Source: CAZTDD01 sp964612675
GTDB taxonomy: Bacteria > Hinthialibacterota > Hinthialibacteria > Hinthialibacterales > JAKPRU01
Reading direction: 5' to 3'
NCBI GenBank assembly: GCA_964612675.1
Contig: CAZTDD010000150.1
Location: forward strand, 1 to 15,480
Length of the DNA: 15,480 nt
Shown: positions 8,209 through 15,393 of the stretch, piece after piece
Position numbering within the stretch: the first letter of the stretch is position 1
Layout: every line of letters starts with the position of its first letter
Notes under the pieces: generated by a model
Told to the model about the DNA's origin: nothing
Seen by the model: only the letters and a program-made list of their open reading frames with translations
The model's database searches: none
Made by a program: the position numbers and the translations under genes

Positions 8209-8233
8209 GATGTTCACACCTGTTGCTGGATTT

Positions 8234-8249
8234 TACCTACCGGTAAGTA
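8234..8249. promoter_or_regulatory. Probable TetR-family operator
   Basis: TACCTACCGGTAAGTA is a 16-bp palindrome with one mismatched pair, centred on CCGG. It overlaps the -10 box of the tetR promoter (8246-8251) and would cover the start of transcription. This size, symmetry and position are typical of TetR/AcrR autoregulatory operators. Binding by the product of 7600-8208 is inferred. Confidence 0.75.
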
Positions 8250-8273
8250 TATCAGCGCGGCCTTGGCAGTCAA
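8246..8273 (-). promoter_or_regulatory. Sigma70-type promoter of the tetR-efflux operon
   Basis: On the minus strand TTGACT (8273-8268) and TATACT (8251-8246) are separated by 16 bp, each one or two bases from consensus. Transcription would begin near 8239, about 30 nt before the ATG at 8208. The operator palindrome overlaps the -10 box. Confidence 0.75.
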
Positions 8274-8443
8274 GAAAGGAGTCTCCTCCCCACGATTCTG
8301 CGGATCTGAGGCCCCAAAAGCAACATAGTGGAACATACGGTCAATGCTCTTTACATATTGAAATATCTAGCGATACGGATTTTCTACAAAGAAATGCGTT
8401 CAAAGCTTGCCGATAGCAGACAGAAGTTGATACGCTTGCCTCT

Positions 8444-9829
8444 ATGGTTAAAAGAATCGCAATCATTGGCGCTGGGGTTACCGGGCTCTCCGCTGCTTTC
8501 AAAATCAGAGAGGAGATCCCCGAAGCGAACATCTTGGTTATCGAGCGGGAAGAAGTCATCGGCGGTATGGCCAAGACCATTGAGTGGGAAGGCTGCCGCC
8601 TCGATCTCGGCCCCCATCGTTTTTATACAGAGATCCCCGGCATCAACCAATTCGTCAGGGATCTGTGCAGAGGGCACTTTGTACCCGTAAAGCGCAAAAG
8701 CCATCTCGTCCTGAATGGCAGATTTCTGCGTTACCCGGTCAGCCCCTTGGAAATCATGAAGATTCTCGGAATCCGCTCGTCCGCCGGGATCGCATCCTCA
8801 ACCGCAGCCACGCTGCTCCCGAAATCCAAGATAAAACCGACCACCTATGAGGAGTATGTGCGAAATCGTTTCGGCAAACGAGTTTACGAGATGCTGTTCG
8901 GGCCATACGCCCGAAAAGTCTGGGGCCGCGAACCGTCCGAACTGGATGCGGAAACCGCTGTCGTCCGTCTGAAAGGCGATAGTATCTGGCAGTCGATCAT
9001 GGACGCATTCAGGAAAAAGGGGACGACCTATGTATCCCAGTTTCTCTATCCGACTGGGGGAATTGGAGTTATCCCTTCCCACCTGGCAAAAAGCCTGAAG
9101 AAAGAGCAACCGCTATTGGGCGTCGGGGAAGTCTTTCCTGAGATCGAGAATGGACAATGCGTCGGCGTCCGGGACCAGGCTGGAAAAATCCACTCGGCCG
9201 ACACAGTAATATCGACTATCCCGCTGCCGACACTTGCGACAAGACTGTTCCCGGAAGATTCGGAGGCCTGCAACGCGGCACAAGAGCTGAAATTCCGCAG
9301 TCTCGTGATCCTCTATCTCCTGTACGACACCAAACTCCCCATTGACGACACGTGGTTTTACTTCCCTGAACCCGAGATACCGTTCACTCGCTTGTCGGTC
9401 CCCGGGAACTTCCATCCCGACAGCGTTCCATTCGGGAAGACCGCGCTGTGCCTCGAGTTTCCATGCGACTACGATGATGAGCAATTCAACGCAGATGAAT
9501 CTACCTTCCGAAAAATGGCCGACCGGCATTTGAAAGAGATCGGCTTGGTGGACCGTGACGCCGACCGGGGCCACGTTGTGCAACTGACAGAGGGGTACCC
9601 CATCTACACCGTCGGATATCGAAATCATGTCAACACGATCGTCAATTCACTAAGGCAAATCCCGAATTTGATTACCGTCGGCAGACAAGGACTTTTTACC
9701 CATAACAACCTCGACCAGGCGATTCAAATGGGCTTGCTCGCCGGCGCCCATGTCTGTAGATTTCCAGATGAGAGCGACCGTTGGTACGATGAATTGTCTC
9801 GATTCGATGGATACCGAATCGTCGACTGA
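8444..9829 (+). CDS. FAD/NAD(P)-binding oxidoreductase (protoporphyrinogen oxidase/amine oxidase fold)
   Basis: This is a flavoprotein of the glutathione-reductase-type Rossmann fold, 461 aa. The dinucleotide-binding signature GAGVTG is at 9-14, the ribose-binding acidic residue is at the end of beta-2 (E34), and the GG motif is at 40-41. LDLGPHRFYT (53-62) is typical of UDP-galactopyranose-mutase-like and phytoene-desaturase/protoporphyrinogen-oxidase-like proteins. The C-terminal FAD segment reads LITVGRQGLFTHNNLDQAIQ (from residue 409). There is no signal peptide. It is first in a two-gene unit, 23 bp before a B12-radical SAM gene, so the two probably act on the same molecule; a lipid, polyprenyl or sugar-linked substrate is possible but not shown. 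No good Shine-Dalgarno precedes the ATG. It is divergent from tetR, about 235 bp away. A true HemY is unlikely because no heme genes are nearby. Confidence 0.8.
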   Translation: MVKRIAIIGAGVTGLSAAFKIREEIPEANILVIEREEVIGGMAKTIEWEGCRLDLGPHRFYTEIPGINQFVRDLCRGHFVPVKRKSHLVLNGRFLRYPVSPLEIMKILGIRSSAGIASSTAATLLPKSKIKPTTYEEYVRNRFGKRVYEMLFGPYARKVWGREPSELDAETAVVRLKGDSIWQSIMDAFRKKGTTYVSQFLYPTGGIGVIPSHLAKSLKKEQPLLGVGEVFPEIENGQCVGVRDQAGKIHSADTVISTIPLPTLATRLFPEDSEACNAAQELKFRSLVILYLLYDTKLPIDDTWFYFPEPEIPFTRLSVPGNFHPDSVPFGKTALCLEFPCDYDDEQFNADESTFRKMADRHLKEIGLVDRDADRGHVVQLTEGYPIYTVGYRNHVNTIVNSLRQIPNLITVGRQGLFTHNNLDQAIQMGLLAGAHVCRFPDESDRWYDELSRFDGYRIVD

Positions 9830-9852
9830 AACACTGAAGACCAAAAGAAAAC

Positions 9853-11268
9853 GTGTGGAATAGAGCCCTTCTCGTCGTCCCCCCCACTGGCAGATACATA
9901 CGGGAAGAACGCTGTCAGACACCGCTGGATGAGATGCATACGATCTCACTGCGGCCGCCTATGGATCTGCTGTATATGGCGGGTGCATTGGAGGATTCCG
10001 GTGTCGAATGTCACATCCGTGACTATCCCGCTCTGGATGGAACGTGGGAAGACCTGCGTAGCGATCTGACCGAACTCCGACCTGACGCCCTTCTTATATC
10101 CATCACGACACCGACCTTAGCCGGCGACCTGAACGCCGCCGCAATCGCAAAGGAAATCGATCCGGAAATCCGCACGATCAGCAAAGGAGCTCATTTCTTC
10201 CATCAGGACATCGAAACCCTTTCGAAACACCCTGAGTTGGACCTGGTCATGCGGGGAGAGTATGAAGGAACGGTCGTCGAACTCGCTCAGGAGAAACCAC
10301 TCCCTGAGATTCCGGGGATTACTTATCAAGGACCGGAGGGGCCGGTTCGAACGGCCAACCGGGCTTTCACTCAAAACCTCGACAGTCTGCCCTTTCCGGC
10401 CCGGCATCTGGTAGACAATTCGGCCTATTTCCGCCCCGACACAGGCGATCCGCAGGCGACCATCATCACTTGCCGGGGCTGTCCTTACCCCTGCGTCTTC
10501 TGTCTCGCGGGCGATGTGGCAGGCAAAAAGGTGAGACTGCGCTCGCCGGAAAACGTACTTGCCGAAATTCGACAGTGTGTCGAACGCCATGATATTCGCG
10601 ATTTTCTCTTCCGATCGGATCTCTTCACCGCAAACCGGAAATGGGTGCTCGACCTTTGCAAGGCAATTATCGAGTCCGGATTGGATATATCCTGGTCCTG
10701 CAACAGCCGGGTGGATACCATCGATGAAGACATGTTGCGAACAATGAAATCGGCCGGATGCTGGTTGATCGCTTTCGGCGTGGAGAGCGGCAGCGCCGAT
10801 CTACTCAAGAGAATGAAAAAGGGAACCGATTTGCCGGCCGCGGAATCCGCCATCCATGCGTGCAGAAGTATCGGCATCAAAACCAGCGTTTACTTTGTGA
10901 TCGGTCTCCCCTGGGAGACACGCCAGACATTCGAAGAATCCGTTCAGTTCGCAAAAGATCTCAACCCCGACTTTCTCGAGGTCTTTTACGCGTACCCGTT
11001 CTACGGAACCGAGTTCTACCGAGTCGCCGTCGAAGAGGGATTACTTCGCGACGGAGAGATTCCTCTTCAGGGCTACAATCATCCGTCGTGCCCCAGCATC
11101 TACCTTTCATTAGAGCAGCTGGAGGGGATGCGGACAGAATTCCTGCGCTCCTTCTACCTGCGCCCGAAGTTCGTCATCCGAACTCTGCTTGGAACCCGGT
11201 CGCCGAAAGTCTTGAAGAATTACGTGAAATACGGCTGCCGGCAGCTGCGCGATTTTTTTCATGCATGA
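9853..11268 (+). CDS. B12-binding domain radical SAM protein
   Basis: This is a radical S-adenosylmethionine enzyme with an N-terminal cobalamin-binding domain (BchE/HpnJ-like group), 471 aa. The N-terminus RALLVVPPTGRYIREERCQ is typical of the first strand of the B12 domain in this group, which supports the GTG start at 9853. The usual DxHxxG motif is absent and KGAHFF stands in its place, as in family members that bind cobalamin without the lower histidine. The [4Fe-4S] motif CxxxCxxC is C210, C214 and C217, inside CRGCPYPCVFC with an extra Cys at 207. GVESGS follows later in the barrel. Such enzymes catalyse methylations, cyclisations or other C-C chemistry; the substrate is not visible here. 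It follows the FAD oxidoreductase after 23 bp and is probably co-transcribed with it. Neither gene has a carrier or glycosyltransferase next to it. Confidence 0.88.
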   Translation: MWNRALLVVPPTGRYIREERCQTPLDEMHTISLRPPMDLLYMAGALEDSGVECHIRDYPALDGTWEDLRSDLTELRPDALLISITTPTLAGDLNAAAIAKEIDPEIRTISKGAHFFHQDIETLSKHPELDLVMRGEYEGTVVELAQEKPLPEIPGITYQGPEGPVRTANRAFTQNLDSLPFPARHLVDNSAYFRPDTGDPQATIITCRGCPYPCVFCLAGDVAGKKVRLRSPENVLAEIRQCVERHDIRDFLFRSDLFTANRKWVLDLCKAIIESGLDISWSCNSRVDTIDEDMLRTMKSAGCWLIAFGVESGSADLLKRMKKGTDLPAAESAIHACRSIGIKTSVYFVIGLPWETRQTFEESVQFAKDLNPDFLEVFYAYPFYGTEFYRVAVEEGLLRDGEIPLQGYNHPSCPSIYLSLEQLEGMRTEFLRSFYLRPKFVIRTLLGTRSPKVLKNYVKYGCRQLRDFFHA

Positions 11269-11339
11269 CCACCCATCGACCGGGATAAACCTCGGTGTTA
11301 TGAAGTGAACAAAACTCTGAGCGTCTTGCCCGGAAGTCT

Positions 11340-11443
11340 TCAACCCCCTCTGTATCTCCCCCAAACTTTGGGGGAGAAAATGACTCAGCTGCGTCCGTTT
11401 CTTTTCCTCCCCCGAAGATCGGGGGAGGTTAGGAGGGGGTTGA
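11340..11443. repeat. 104-bp composite palindromic repeat between convergent genes
   Basis: The ends are inverted repeats: TCAACCCCCT at 11340-11349 and AGGGGGTTGA at 11434-11443. Inside are two hairpins. One has perfect 11-bp arms around a single C (TCTCCCCCAAA at 11355-11365, TTTGGGGGAGA at 11367-11377). The other is a 10-bp hairpin CCTCCCCCGA/TCGGGGGAGG at 11406-11428 with an AGA loop. The last 40 bases (11404-11443) are identical to 101-140. It lies between the convergent radical SAM gene and the secreted glycosidase-like gene, so it may act as a terminator in both directions. Confidence 0.85.
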
Positions 11444-11491
11444 TGTGCTTACTAGCCTCCCCCTCGAAAGCGGGCATGGACGTACGACCGC

Positions 11492-13705
11492 TCAGTCTCG
11501 TTTTAGGACAAAATCGACTCCCACGGACGCGGAAACCGGTTCCGAAAGCGGCAGTGATTCTTCTTTCCGAGACAGCACATACCTCGACTGTGTCCCTTCA
11601 GCTGTCAACACAAGACGCAGCGGCCCCTTTTCAAAGCCACTCAGGTCGATGACCGCCGATGTTCCTTCCAGATCCTCCGCTACCTTATTTCCATTCACTG
11701 CGATGGAGAAACTCTCCGCGGATTTCCCAACCGATGTCCAAACCACTTCGACTTCGTCATCGGTTATGACGGCGCCATTCGCAGGCTGCCCAATCGCGAC
11801 AACCGTCGTCGCAGGGGTTTCCTGTCGATAGAGGTCCACGAGAGCCCGAGTAAGATTCAAATAGAAGAACCCCCAGCCGCCTTCGCCGCGATAACCGGGA
11901 GCATCCAGAGAGACAGGTTCGATGTCGTCGCTAAACTCGACACTGTACGAATCAACGTAATGATCGTGCTTCGGACCGTACCCGTTTCCCTCGAATTGTC
12001 CGGCAAATTCCTGGAACTGATGCAATTCGATGAATCGAGGACGGTACTTGAGCGCTCCTTTGAACGACTCCACATAAGTCCAGCCACCGCGTCGACCGTA
12101 AGAGCCTTCCGAGAGCCATCCTTTGCCGTCGAAAAACGCTGTTGAAACCGTCAGACATTCCGCCTTCCCTTCGTAGTACGTCACCTTTTGCTCCAGGCTG
12201 CCATCCATCCATGACCAGTAGCCCAACTCATTGTGGTTGTTGATCTGGTGCTGGGATGACTGCCAGCGAATCGTGAAATGCTCGTCGTTCACCGGCGGTT
12301 GATTTGTTTCTCTGAGCCATCGCGGACCGCTACCGTTGTGGATCATCAAAAGCGGTTTCCCCAGGTATTCCAGGAAGAGCCCCTTGAAACGGGGATTCCG
12401 AATGTAGTTGTTGTAGATCCAATCGATTTCTTCATTCACAGCGGTCATCGTTGTCTGTGGGCCGTTTTGCACTCCGAGATAGAGAACCAATTTCGGGACC
12501 GGTAATCCCTCCTCCCGCATGGCTGCCAGCGTTTCGAGTGTGATGGTCGTGGCATGGATGATGGTATTTGTGTTGTCATGCCGTTCGTCCCAATGCTCCT
12601 TGCCCCAGAGATGGTTCGTCCAATCCACAACCAGGAAATCGGCGCCCGATTCGACCATCCAGATCATGTGCTGTCGAATCACGTCGGGATTCCACGACCA
12701 ATACAGCCCCACAAGCGGCACGGCATGACCGGTCGTCCACGAACACGCCCACGGTGTAAACCATGGTTCCCATTGGAATCCAACAAGATGCTCTGGATCC
12801 GACGGTATAGTCTCCAACTCACGCCGATATACACGGACCTGGAGAGGTTGTGAAAAACAGCCCTGTCTGGGCATGACTTGGCCCGCCATTCTACCGTCAA
12901 TCTCGCGAGCATTCGGCCAACTCCTAAGCGAGCGCCCCGCCGGACCGTGGTAGAAGAAACCGAGAGTCTTAACGCTTTCGCTTTCTTCCCCTGTCCTGTC
13001 CGGCCAGCCCTGCGGTTGATTTGGATAGCACCGCCAACTTTCGTTGGAAGTGGCGACAACCGTGCCTGCCTTCGTCTCCATCTCAAGGCGCAGAATCACA
13101 CCCGCAGGTCCGTCAAGATTGGATGCTTCAACAGAAAGAATGTTTGTGCCGAGGCGAAGCTTCTCTGCGATGTTCTTAACGGGGCGTATGTTGGTCCATC
13201 CGTTGAACTCGCCAAGGTCTGTTCCATTCAAATACACCTTCGCTCTGTTATCCGATGCGATCCAAAGTTTTGCGGATGTCACCGATTCAGGAACCTGGAA
13301 CGATCCTTGAAGGAATACAGTCTGATTCTCACCAATCTCCGGCGACCATATCCATCGAGCCTGGGCAGACTGAGAAGGCGGCCTGGCTTCGACCTGGATT
13401 TCCGCAATTCCAGGGTTCGGTAACGGAAGCAGAAGTGTCGCGTGCCCCGCTCTGTCCGTGTATCCGTGAGCGCCCCATCGCTTACCGTTCACATAGGGCA
13501 GAAGAAGGTTCCCCTCCACCGTTTCATTATGGATTGATTCAACTTGGACGGAGACCGCGACGGTGCGTCCCATACCGATTTCCTTCTTGTCAACATCGAT
13601 AGAAACATAGGACTTGTCGGAAGAGTCCGCGTAAATGGAAGTAACGGCAATCAGGCTAAGCAGAACGACTGGGAATGCGTATCTGTTCAATCCATGGCTT
13701 TTCAT
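11492..13705 (-). CDS. Secreted multidomain protein with probable glycoside-hydrolase-like TIM-barrel core
   Basis: The protein is 737 aa. A Sec signal peptide (about residues 1-26, ending SIYA-DSS) is followed by a beta-sandwich/Ig-like domain (about 30-108). Next is a galactose-binding-like, jelly-roll domain (about 112-235) with LNGTDLGEFNGWTN and LRLGTNILSVEASN, as in the accessory domains of GH2 and rhamnosidase-type enzymes. The core (about 300-620) starts EPWFTPWACSW (about 313-323) and includes FLVVDWTNHLWGKEHW (about 354-369) and the string EIDWIYNNYI. This resembles the barrel of GH71/GH99-like proteins, but I cannot assign it to a defined family. An Ig-like domain closes the protein (about 632-737). 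GGAGTGAG before the ATG supports the start. It is the second gene of a minus-strand pair with the beta-propeller at 13840-15192, so the two probably attack the same extracellular or periplasmic polysaccharide. The function is inferred, not proven. Confidence 0.75.
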   Translation of the reverse strand: MKSHGLNRYAFPVVLLSLIAVTSIYADSSDKSYVSIDVDKKEIGMGRTVAVSVQVESIHNETVEGNLLLPYVNGKRWGAHGYTDRAGHATLLLPLPNPGIAEIQVEARPPSQSAQARWIWSPEIGENQTVFLQGSFQVPESVTSAKLWIASDNRAKVYLNGTDLGEFNGWTNIRPVKNIAEKLRLGTNILSVEASNLDGPAGVILRLEMETKAGTVVATSNESWRCYPNQPQGWPDRTGEESESVKTLGFFYHGPAGRSLRSWPNAREIDGRMAGQVMPRQGCFSQPLQVRVYRRELETIPSDPEHLVGFQWEPWFTPWACSWTTGHAVPLVGLYWSWNPDVIRQHMIWMVESGADFLVVDWTNHLWGKEHWDERHDNTNTIIHATTITLETLAAMREEGLPVPKLVLYLGVQNGPQTTMTAVNEEIDWIYNNYIRNPRFKGLFLEYLGKPLLMIHNGSGPRWLRETNQPPVNDEHFTIRWQSSQHQINNHNELGYWSWMDGSLEQKVTYYEGKAECLTVSTAFFDGKGWLSEGSYGRRGGWTYVESFKGALKYRPRFIELHQFQEFAGQFEGNGYGPKHDHYVDSYSVEFSDDIEPVSLDAPGYRGEGGWGFFYLNLTRALVDLYRQETPATTVVAIGQPANGAVITDDEVEVVWTSVGKSAESFSIAVNGNKVAEDLEGTSAVIDLSGFEKGPLRLVLTAEGTQSRYVLSRKEESLPLSEPVSASVGVDFVLKRD

Positions 13706-13719
13706 TGTGTATGCTCACT

Positions 13720-13829
13720 CCGCTGGTCTTTACCTCATGTGTCGCCGATCCAAGATTTCTCTGCCGCTGATCCAAAACTTCCGTGTCGCTGGTCCAGGAC
13801 CCTTCCGTCGCTGGTCCGGGAGTTGAACT
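13720..13829. repeat. Five degenerate direct repeats with exact 22-bp period
   Basis: The core YCGCYGRTCY (plus strand) starts at 13720, 13742, 13764, 13786 and 13808, each 22 bp apart. The following bases are also partly kept (AARA-TT, then TG before the next core in the first three units). The array fills the gap between the beta-propeller stop and the ribosome binding site of the glycosidase-like gene. The first unit in plus orientation overlaps the Shine-Dalgarno region. A period of 22 is about two helical turns, which would put all copies on one face of the DNA. Confidence 0.75.
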
Positions 13830-13836
13830 CCTGGAC
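13814..13836. repeat. Hairpin just after the beta-propeller stop
   Basis: GTCCGGGAGTT and AACTCCTGGAC pair across a single G. There are 10 Watson-Crick pairs and one position that is G-U on the plus strand (C-A on the minus strand). It begins three bases after the stop codon of the beta-propeller gene and partly overlaps the last 22-bp unit. No T-run follows, so it may be a mRNA-stabilising or processing hairpin between two co-transcribed genes instead of a terminator. Confidence 0.4.
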
Positions 13837-13839
13837 CCC

Positions 13840-15192
13840 CTACTTCTCCATCCGAATCAACTCTCCAACATCGCACCAAAACACATCATTCGACAGAATG
13901 TCTTTGTTCGTTTCTCCCCGTTGTCCGTGAGTGTAGATCAAACCGGGAACCCCGATTGGGTCCGGGGTGGTAGGACGTTCCATGTTCGGCAGCCAATTCG
14001 GTGTCTCCGAGTCGGGGCGTGACACTTGGTAAACCTGAAAAGACTGCCCCCTATCCCGAGAGACAAACAGACCGATTTCGTCGGACCCAGCTCCCCAAAA
14101 CAGACCTTCCGCATCCCGATCGGTCAACACGGTCGTGACCGCCACATACATTACTCCGTCACGGTCGAATACTATCTCTCCCGGTGTCTGTACGCCGCGA
14201 TCGGGCCACTGATCCTGGGCGGCAGGGAGAATAGACTGTTTAGTCCAGCCGCCTTCGCCGTTCGGATGCGCCAACCAGCTTTCGAAAGGTTGCCGGTCCA
14301 GGCGCGAGTAAATGAACCACGGAACACCACTCGGGTCGACCGCGATACAGCCAACCCGCATATTCAGCGGACTTTCCGAAGAGGGGGCCGCTTCGACAAC
14401 ATCCATCGTTGTCGGTGTTGCCGGTAGCGAAACCTCTGTACCATCCGAACGTTCCCACGTTTTCCCAGAATCGGGCGAACGAAGGTACCCCACTGCGTAG
14501 CCAATGCCCTCGGGACGATCCTCATAGATCATGAAACTCATATGAATCGTGTCCGCATCCTTCCCGAATGCAAGCGACGCCTGCCAACGCGTATACCCCG
14601 ATGGTGCGTCGCCGTGCAGCAGCGTCCTTGGACCTTCCCACTCCCTGTCGGGGTGTTTCCAGTAGAAATTCAAAACCCATTGCCCTTCCCGACTGCTCTC
14701 CCGGCAGGCGAGGTAGAGCGTATCGTCAGGTCCGCAAAGCAGCGCCGGATAGGTACACCGGTTTCCGAATTGGATCTCTTCGGTCCATTCAGAAGCGTCG
14801 TTCGGTCGCACGGAACGGCAATAGCGAAATGGATGGTGGTGAGGATAGTAAACGATGTGGAGATAGCCCGAGCTGTCGACGGTCAATGCGGGTCCGCCGT
14901 GATTGTCGAACGCTTCACCAACAGTGTAAGTCGGGGACCAGGTTCCGGTTCGGCGGTCCAGAGTACGAGTGCGCACAAGGAAAGTATCGCCTTCAGAATC
15001 GAGCCACGCGACATGCGTCTTTGTACCGATAGTCACGATTTTGTTGGTTTGTGAATACGCCGTTGCCCGTCCGCATCCGTCCTCGGACAAGAGGTATAGA
15101 TGCGATCTCTCTTCAGAATCCACATTGCTGTCCGGCGCTGCGTGCAGTGAAACAGCGAGCACAAATGTCAGGCAAAAGTAAGATAGTCTCAT
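13840..15192 (-). CDS. Secreted BNR-type beta-propeller protein, possible polysaccharide lyase or sialidase-like
   Basis: The protein is 450 aa with a Sec signal peptide (MRLSYFCLTFVLAVSLHA, cleavage about residue 18-19). The rest is a repeated beta-sheet pattern with several Asp-box-like turns: SxDxGxTW occurs as SPDSGKTWE and SRDRGQSF. DNHGGPALTVDSSGYLHIVY at 96-115 and HHHPFRY at 118-124 match the style of the BNR_4 group. That group includes the seven-bladed ulvan lyases of PL24/PL25 as well as many uncharacterised proteins. H98, H118-H120, R145, Y148, Y200 and R202 could be active-site residues, but I cannot assign them. The ATG at 15192 has GGAG 5 bases upstream. It is first of a minus-strand pair with the 737-aa glycosidase-like gene, 134 bp downstream. 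A secreted polysaccharide-degrading role is inferred. Confidence 0.8.
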   Translation of the reverse strand: MRLSYFCLTFVLAVSLHAAPDSNVDSEERSHLYLLSEDGCGRATAYSQTNKIVTIGTKTHVAWLDSEGDTFLVRTRTLDRRTGTWSPTYTVGEAFDNHGGPALTVDSSGYLHIVYYPHHHPFRYCRSVRPNDASEWTEEIQFGNRCTYPALLCGPDDTLYLACRESSREGQWVLNFYWKHPDREWEGPRTLLHGDAPSGYTRWQASLAFGKDADTIHMSFMIYEDRPEGIGYAVGYLRSPDSGKTWERSDGTEVSLPATPTTMDVVEAAPSSESPLNMRVGCIAVDPSGVPWFIYSRLDRQPFESWLAHPNGEGGWTKQSILPAAQDQWPDRGVQTPGEIVFDRDGVMYVAVTTVLTDRDAEGLFWGAGSDEIGLFVSRDRGQSFQVYQVSRPDSETPNWLPNMERPTTPDPIGVPGLIYTHGQRGETNKDILSNDVFWCDVGELIRMEK

Positions 15193-15317
15193 CGCAACTC
15201 CATTCAGATTTCAGGATAAAAGTCCAGCCCATTGTAACGCATGCACAACATGTCCGAAACAGGAAACTGAAGCGAACACCGGGAACGGGCGAGGCTGTAT
15301 CAAGACTCCCCTCCGTT
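15193..15317. promoter_or_regulatory. Upstream region of the beta-propeller gene
   Basis: On the minus strand a TACAAT box at 15236-15231, about 39 bp before the ATG, is a possible -10 element. No good -35 is found at 16-18 bp upstream (TTTCGG or TTCGGA), so a specialised sigma factor or activator is possible. Nothing else is recognised in this stretch. Confidence 0.3.
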
Positions 15318-15378
15318 CTCTCCCCAAAAGGGACACGCTTGCGTGGCCACAGTCAGGGGAGAGTTCGGGTGGGGTTGA
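15318..15378. repeat. Palindromic intergenic repeat with nested hairpin
   Basis: CTCTCCCC at 15318-15325 pairs with GGGGAGAG at 15356-15363. Nested inside is CACGC-TT-GCGTG at 15334-15345. A GTGGGGTTGA tail follows, similar to the AGGGGGTTGA tail of the other repeats. It lies upstream of the beta-propeller gene, about 125 bp from its start. It is a second variant of the same dispersed repeat style. Confidence 0.7.
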
Positions 15379-15393
15379 TATAGTCTAATGTTC

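Noticed and set aside
8209..8217. GTG start for tetR three codons upstream
   Set aside because: The GTG lies within the AGGTG that best serves the ATG at 8208, leaving no properly spaced ribosome binding site of its own.
10758..11288. 176-aa plus-strand open frame overlapping the radical SAM gene
   Set aside because: It is an Arg/Ser-rich frame shift of the radical SAM coding sequence, which is intact in its own frame.
12878..13423. 181-aa plus-strand open frame
   Set aside because: It is antisense to the 737-aa secreted protein, has no signal or domain, and the opposite strand is clearly coding.
13720..13829. CRISPR array
   Set aside because: The period is only 22 bp with no unique spacers, the repeats are degenerate, and no cas gene is present.
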